A stretch of 64,000 nucleotides of DNA, from the NCBI GenBank assembly GCA_965238215.1, contig OZ250180.1, forward strand, positions 2,991,268 to 3,055,267, in the 5' to 3' direction. A program made the position numbers and the translations under genes. Below are positions 59,843-64,000 of this stretch, piece after piece. The notes under the pieces were generated by a model that worked only from the letters and a program-made list of their open reading frames with translations, did not search any database and was not told the origin of the DNA. The DNA is from JAPULR01 sp965238215. GTDB taxonomy: Bacteria > Chloroflexota > Dehalococcoidia > Lucifugimonadales > GCA-2712585. Each line of letters opens with the position of its first letter. Position 1 is the stretch's first letter.

Positions 59843-62800
59843 TCAGGTGTTGGCATTTACGGTGATGGTCGCCGTTGCCGGATTCCCGGCGGAGACCCGG
59901 TGCGGCAGGCCGCCGAAGCTGAGCCGGTAGGTCTGGTCCGGGTCGAACTCTTCCCACGCCCAGATGACGACGGTCAGGGTGAACTCGGTTTCGCTTTCGT
60001 AGAATGCTGCGCCGCTGGTCGGCCCGCGGGGGATGTAGGCGGAGTACCCGAAGTAGATGCCGCCGTCGCCCCGGATGGATTCGGCGACGATTCCCATGTT
60101 GACAAACCGTTCCGGGTTGGCGGACAGCCTGACGGTCACGTCTATCTTGGTGGACACGATGCGCTCGTTCCGCGTGATGCTGGTCACCTGGTAGCTGGAC
60201 TGGGCGAAGGATACCTCCACTTCGGGCACGTCGTCGTCGACCAGGTTGATACGGGTGGTCGTTGTGCTTCCGGTCAAGACCCGTTCGGGTAGCGGCGTTC
60301 CGAAACCGATCGTCAGGTACTCGTCGTCGTCGATGTCGTCGTTGATCGCCGCCACGGGGAAGGGCTGCTCCGTCTGGCCGGGCTTGAAGGTGAGTTGGCT
60401 GGGGTGTCGGTCACGACGTAGTCCACGCCCGGCGTGGCGCCGCCATGCGGGGTCACGGTGATCGGGATGGTCACCGTGCGTGCTATGTCGCGGTTCCGCG
60501 ACAGCCGGACGCGCACGGTGGTAACCCTGCCGTTCTCGAAATTGCCCCCTGAGGCTTCCAGCTCGGCGTCCAGGAAACTGGCCCAGACCCTGGACTGGTT
60601 GGCCGGTCGCCGGAACTCGCGCTTGTCGCCGCCCAGGTGGTAGCCCGTCTCCTCGCTGACGAAGCGGTCCGGCATCGGGCCGAAGGCGAGGTCCATGCAT
60701 TCCCCGTCATCGTCCAGGGCCCAGATCTCGATCGGCAGACTGGCGTAGGAGATGTTGTCGGTGAGGAGGCGTCCCCCGCGCACGTCCGGCCCGAAGGTGA
60801 CGCTGGTGGTCACGGTCGAGTGGTCCGCCGCGCTCAGCCTACCGCCGCGGGTGGAGGTGATGGGAATGGTGATCTCCCGGTCGGGGACCGGATGGACGGT
60901 GACCCGGGGCCAGGTGGGGTTCCCGTCCTCGGAGGCGTAGTAGTTGCCGCTGTAGAAGGAGACCTTCACGCGGTTCGGGTCGTCGTTATCGATGATGTTG
61001 ATCGTTGCGCAGTCCAGGCCGACAAGCACCGCGTATGGCTCAGGCAAGTCGCCCAGGCAGAGGGTCAAGCTCTTGCCCTCGTCGTCCAGCCTGTCGTCCA
61101 CGGCGAAGAAGTTGATCTGGTCTGTCGTTTCCTTCGCGTCGAACCGCAGTTGCCTCGTATAAGACGACCAGGCGCTGAAATCGGACTGGCTGGTCCCACT
61201 GGCGGGTGTGACCGTGAAGGGGATGAACAGCGCCTCGTCTTCCGGCGCCTCCGCAAGGGTGATGGTGATCTGGACTCTCTGGCCCTCGCTCACCACGTAG
61301 GCCGTTGCGTCCAGCGACACCTCGACCTTGCCGGCGGTATGCCGCGCTGTTGCTGGACCACTCCCGTGGTAAAGCTTGTCAGCGTATGGCTGTTCTCGTC
61401 GTCGTCGGTGAACCTCACCTCGACCCGGACCCGCTTACCCTCGTCGTCCGAGGTCAAGGTGTAGACCATCGAGTCGGCGCCGGTAATGTCCGTGAAGATG
61501 CCGCTGTCCAGCCGCTCCCACTGGTAGGTGTAGCCGGGACTGGTCAGCCCGTCGGGGTCGTCGATGCCGGAGGTGGAGGCGGTGAGGGTGTGGCCGACCT
61601 CGTGCTGGCCGGAGATGGTTGGTCTTCCGGTGGCGTTGGCCGTGTTGTTGGTCGCCGGCTCGTCCCTGAACGACAGGGCGTTGGCGCCGCTCGCATCCCT
61701 GATGGGGTTGATGGACGGCGCCGTGTAGCTTACGGTGACGGTGTCGAGAGGCGTAACTGCGGACTGAAGGCGCAGCGTGACCGCGCTGCCGCCGACCGAT
61801 ACGGGATTGGAGGAGGCGAGACTTACCCTTGCGCCCCCCACCCTGACGTTGAAGCTGCCGGCAGTCGGCCTGGAGCTCGTGTCCAGCGTCTTGTCGTATT
61901 CCAGGGTCACTGCGAAGGTGACCCGTTCGGTGTGCTCCACGTTGGTGTCGTACACGATAGTGATTGTGGCGACCCCGTCGAGGGCGATCTCCTCGACGTC
62001 TATATTCCAGTCGACGGACTCGGTCGCGCCGCCTGGCTGCGGCGTGATCTTGAGCTTGGCGTCGTCCGGCAGGGTGACCGGCTGGCCGTTAGACGCGGTG
62101 TCGGTGGAGCTCACTTGCAGGGTCCCGGCATCTTTGGCGATCGCCAGGTTAGAGCTTGTCGTCAGTCCCGGACTCGACAGGGTCGCGACGATGCTCAGGG
62201 TCTCGTCGTCTATGATCGTGACCGGGTAACGGACAGTGCCTGGATCCTCACCCGGGGACGGGCCTATCATCTCAACCCAGTTTGGCGTTCCAAGGGAGTT
62301 TCTAAGCTCTATCTCCAAGCCCTCGTGGGCGGCCATAGAGCGTTCGTAGAGCGCGTCATCGAAGGTAACAAGCGTGACGCGGGCACCCTCGCAACGTAGC
62401 GATTCGCAAAGGGGGACCAGGAACCCACAGGTATCTTCAGAGCATCGCTGAGCGCACCGTAGTCGTCAGGATTCTCCGCTGTCGGAGTAACGGTGGAGAC
62501 AGCTAAAAGGGCGACGTCCCTGTTCGGCGCCGCAAAGTCCTGCACGAAATTGAATACGGCGTTGGTCGTGAGTCTATCTCCTTCGGTCACCTCGTAGCTC
62601 GTGTTCTCGAGGGCGACTTCGATGAAGGCGCCGGTCGGGGTTACTGCCTCCACCCTGACGTTGGCTCCGCTGACGTCGTACTCCGGCCCCGCCTCCACCG
62701 TTGCGTCAAAGTGGCCCGCGAAGTTGTTTCTGATCCAGAAAGTGGGAACCGTGAACGTCACGGTGTCGTCCCCCACGCCGAAGCTGAGGGTCTGGCGCCG

Positions 62801-64000
62801 CTCACTACCATTGACGACAGAGGATCCGGGGGCGTCCGTGAGCACCAGTGTCACGTCGTCCGCCTGCGAGGTCCGCCCGTTCCTCGTCAGGGTAAACGTC
62901 GGGTCGTGCAGATTGCGGATCATGCTGTCGAGATTGCTCTCAAGGGTGATGGGTGTACCCGGGGTGCCGCCGGCCGTTGCCGGCTCGCCCTTGATGGCGA
63001 TTCTTAAGGCGAATGACTGGATAGTCCATGAAGTACCGGAGTCGAGGGTAAGTCTTGAATTATCGGCGATGTCCTATCCTGTCGCGGTGCCTGCGTCGAC
63101 ACCGTTGGAATCAGTGTCCTGAATACCTGTTTGGTCCCCCGAGGAAGTTTGCACAAACACCACAAAATACTTGGTCGAAGGATCCAACGTCGTCGGGTTC
63201 GCTGGGGTGAAGCTGTTTTTACCCTGCTGGGTAGGGTGCCTGTCAGGTCGACCACTTTGGTTCCGGGCTGATCTGTTCCGCTAGTTGAGTCGGTTTCGTG
63301 AATGGCAAATGCGTATGTAAGTGTTGGGACTGTACTGAAACCCATCACAAGCTCTGAGATGGTATAGCCGTGCTGTTCGTCTCACGTTGTGAATTGCTGT
63401 GCACGCGAGACAGTGTTACCGATGTTGATGTGTCCACTTCTGTCGTCTCGCCCGCGGTTGCTGACCAGGAAGTCCACCCGGGTAACGGTGATGACGTAGG
63501 TCTCCATCGTCGTGCCGTCCTCGGCGGTCACCTTCACCTTGACGACGTTCTGCCCTTCGGCCAGGTCGACGTCGAACACATTGGCGGTGCTGCCGTCGGC
63601 GTCCGTCAGCTCCATGTCGTCGCCGTCGAGGTACTGGATGGTGGCGTTGGCGTCGTTCTTGGCGGGCTCCACCTTTATCTGGGCGACGGCGTTGGCCACG
63701 GTCGCGGTGTAGGCGTCCACGTCGGAGGCGAAGGTGGGGTCGAGGGTGATGGCGGTGTTGCTCGCGTCCTTCAGGACGAGGTTGCTCAGGGTGGCGTCGT
63801 CCGACACTGTCGGCTCGCCCTTGATGGCGATTCCCATGGAGTTGGTCTCCGTTCTCCAGCTAGTACCTGAGTTGCTGGTGGATAAATAATTATCGGCGAG
63901 GTCCCAATTATCCGCGAAGCCTGCGTCAACATTATTGGAATTTGTGCTCCATATATTCGTAATATCCGTGGTAGATTTCGCGAATACGACAAAATACTTG
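59843..64000 (-). pseudogene. Large Calx-beta/cadherin-like surface protein, frameshifted, 5' end beyond the window
   Basis: Enters from the right edge and ends ATITVNANT at 59843. Order in the reverse direction: a repeat ending NWDLADNYLSTSNSGTSW, a cadherin-like beta-sandwich (DDATLSNLVLKDASNTAITL ... TYVITVTRV), a second copy of the first repeat (TVPTLTYAFAIHETDSTSGT ... LTLDSGTSW), then a chain of Calx-beta units (DDYVTFEV-type; e.g. VEVSFAQSSYQVTSITRNER, ENTSYEVTEGDRL) and an Ig-like module (GHTLTASTSGIDDPDGLTSP). The frame changes near 63225, 62405, 61345 and 60405. Stops fall at 63384-63382 (TGA) and 63076-63074 (TAG). As in the next gene, protein conservation is excellent on both sides of each break. 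Calx-beta/cadherin-like chains are typical of secreted adhesion proteins; calcium binding is inferred from family. Confidence 0.72.

Noticed and set aside
61305..62399. 364-residue forward ORF and other long forward ORFs in 54-64 kb
   Set aside because: GC-rich antisense shadows of the Calx-beta genes, with no family resemblance.
53207..63076. Alternative genetic code (TGA or TAG read as sense)
   Set aside because: TAG and TGA are normal ends of tightly coupled genes here (MoxR and DUF5615 end in TAG; HsdS and the 373-residue gene end in TGA overlapping the next ATG), and the interrupted positions do not imply one common amino acid.

Overview
The window looks like an accessory segment of a bacterial chromosome, most likely Chloroflexota (Dehalococcoidia / SAR202-like). 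The lineage is an inference from style: Thr/Pro- or Ala/Pro-rich linkers after lipoprotein signals, a giant transglutaminase/HEAT protein in a MoxR-DUF58 operon, and Calx-beta / cadherin-like surface proteins. No rRNA, tRNA or CRISPR array was found, so it rests on protein content only.

Layout. (1) 1-5.4 kb: a reverse-strand DNA methylase/nuclease broken by one frameshift, then higBA, a winged-helix fragment, a damaged brnT with intact brnA, and a small unknown gene. (2) 5.4-21.7 kb: a defence island. It holds a ~1,800-residue SF1 helicase with a Vsr-like nuclease end, then a type I restriction locus: hsdM; an interrupting module with a GNxNAxKHG protein and VapBC; a 49-residue ORF resembling the HsdM tail; an unknown two-gene cassette; hsdS; a DUF433/DUF5615 pair; and hsdR. 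From 15.05 to 21.7 kb almost every gene overlaps or abuts the next. (3) 21.7-26.1 kb: decayed DNA with a replication-relaxation-like gene interrupted by an amber codon, probably an old integrated element. (4) 26.1-28.3 kb: a peptide-type ABC-transporter binding lipoprotein. (5) 28.9-44.1 kb, reverse strand: one tightly coupled operon of a giant protein (three transglutaminase-like domains, two HEAT-type arrays, an Ig-like array), an 896-residue membrane protein, MoxR, DUF58 and a small membrane protein. (6) 44.1-54.4 kb: scattered single genes (btuR relic, DUF192 lipoprotein, methyltransferase, VWA lipoprotein, phytoene-desaturase-like oxidoreductase, broken DoxX) among poorly coding DNA and a 182-bp repeat in two copies. 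(7) 54.4-64 kb, reverse strand: two consecutive large surface proteins built from Calx-beta, fibronectin III and cadherin-like modules, both split by many frameshifts and stops.

How the genes work together. The left third is immunity and addiction: restriction-modification plus higBA, brnTA, vapBC and DUF433/DUF5615 toxin-antitoxin pairs. The middle operon is probably a cell-envelope maturation or assembly machine: MoxR as AAA+ chaperone, DUF58 as its client or adaptor, and the giant protein as the extracytoplasmic enzyme or scaffold. The right third is secreted or surface-exposed.

Most interesting: the triple-transglutaminase HEAT/Ig protein in which only the third domain keeps the catalytic Cys; the unknown two-gene cassette inside the restriction operon; and the surface genes whose conserved protein sequence is broken by stops and frameshifts, including three in-frame ambers within 45 codons.
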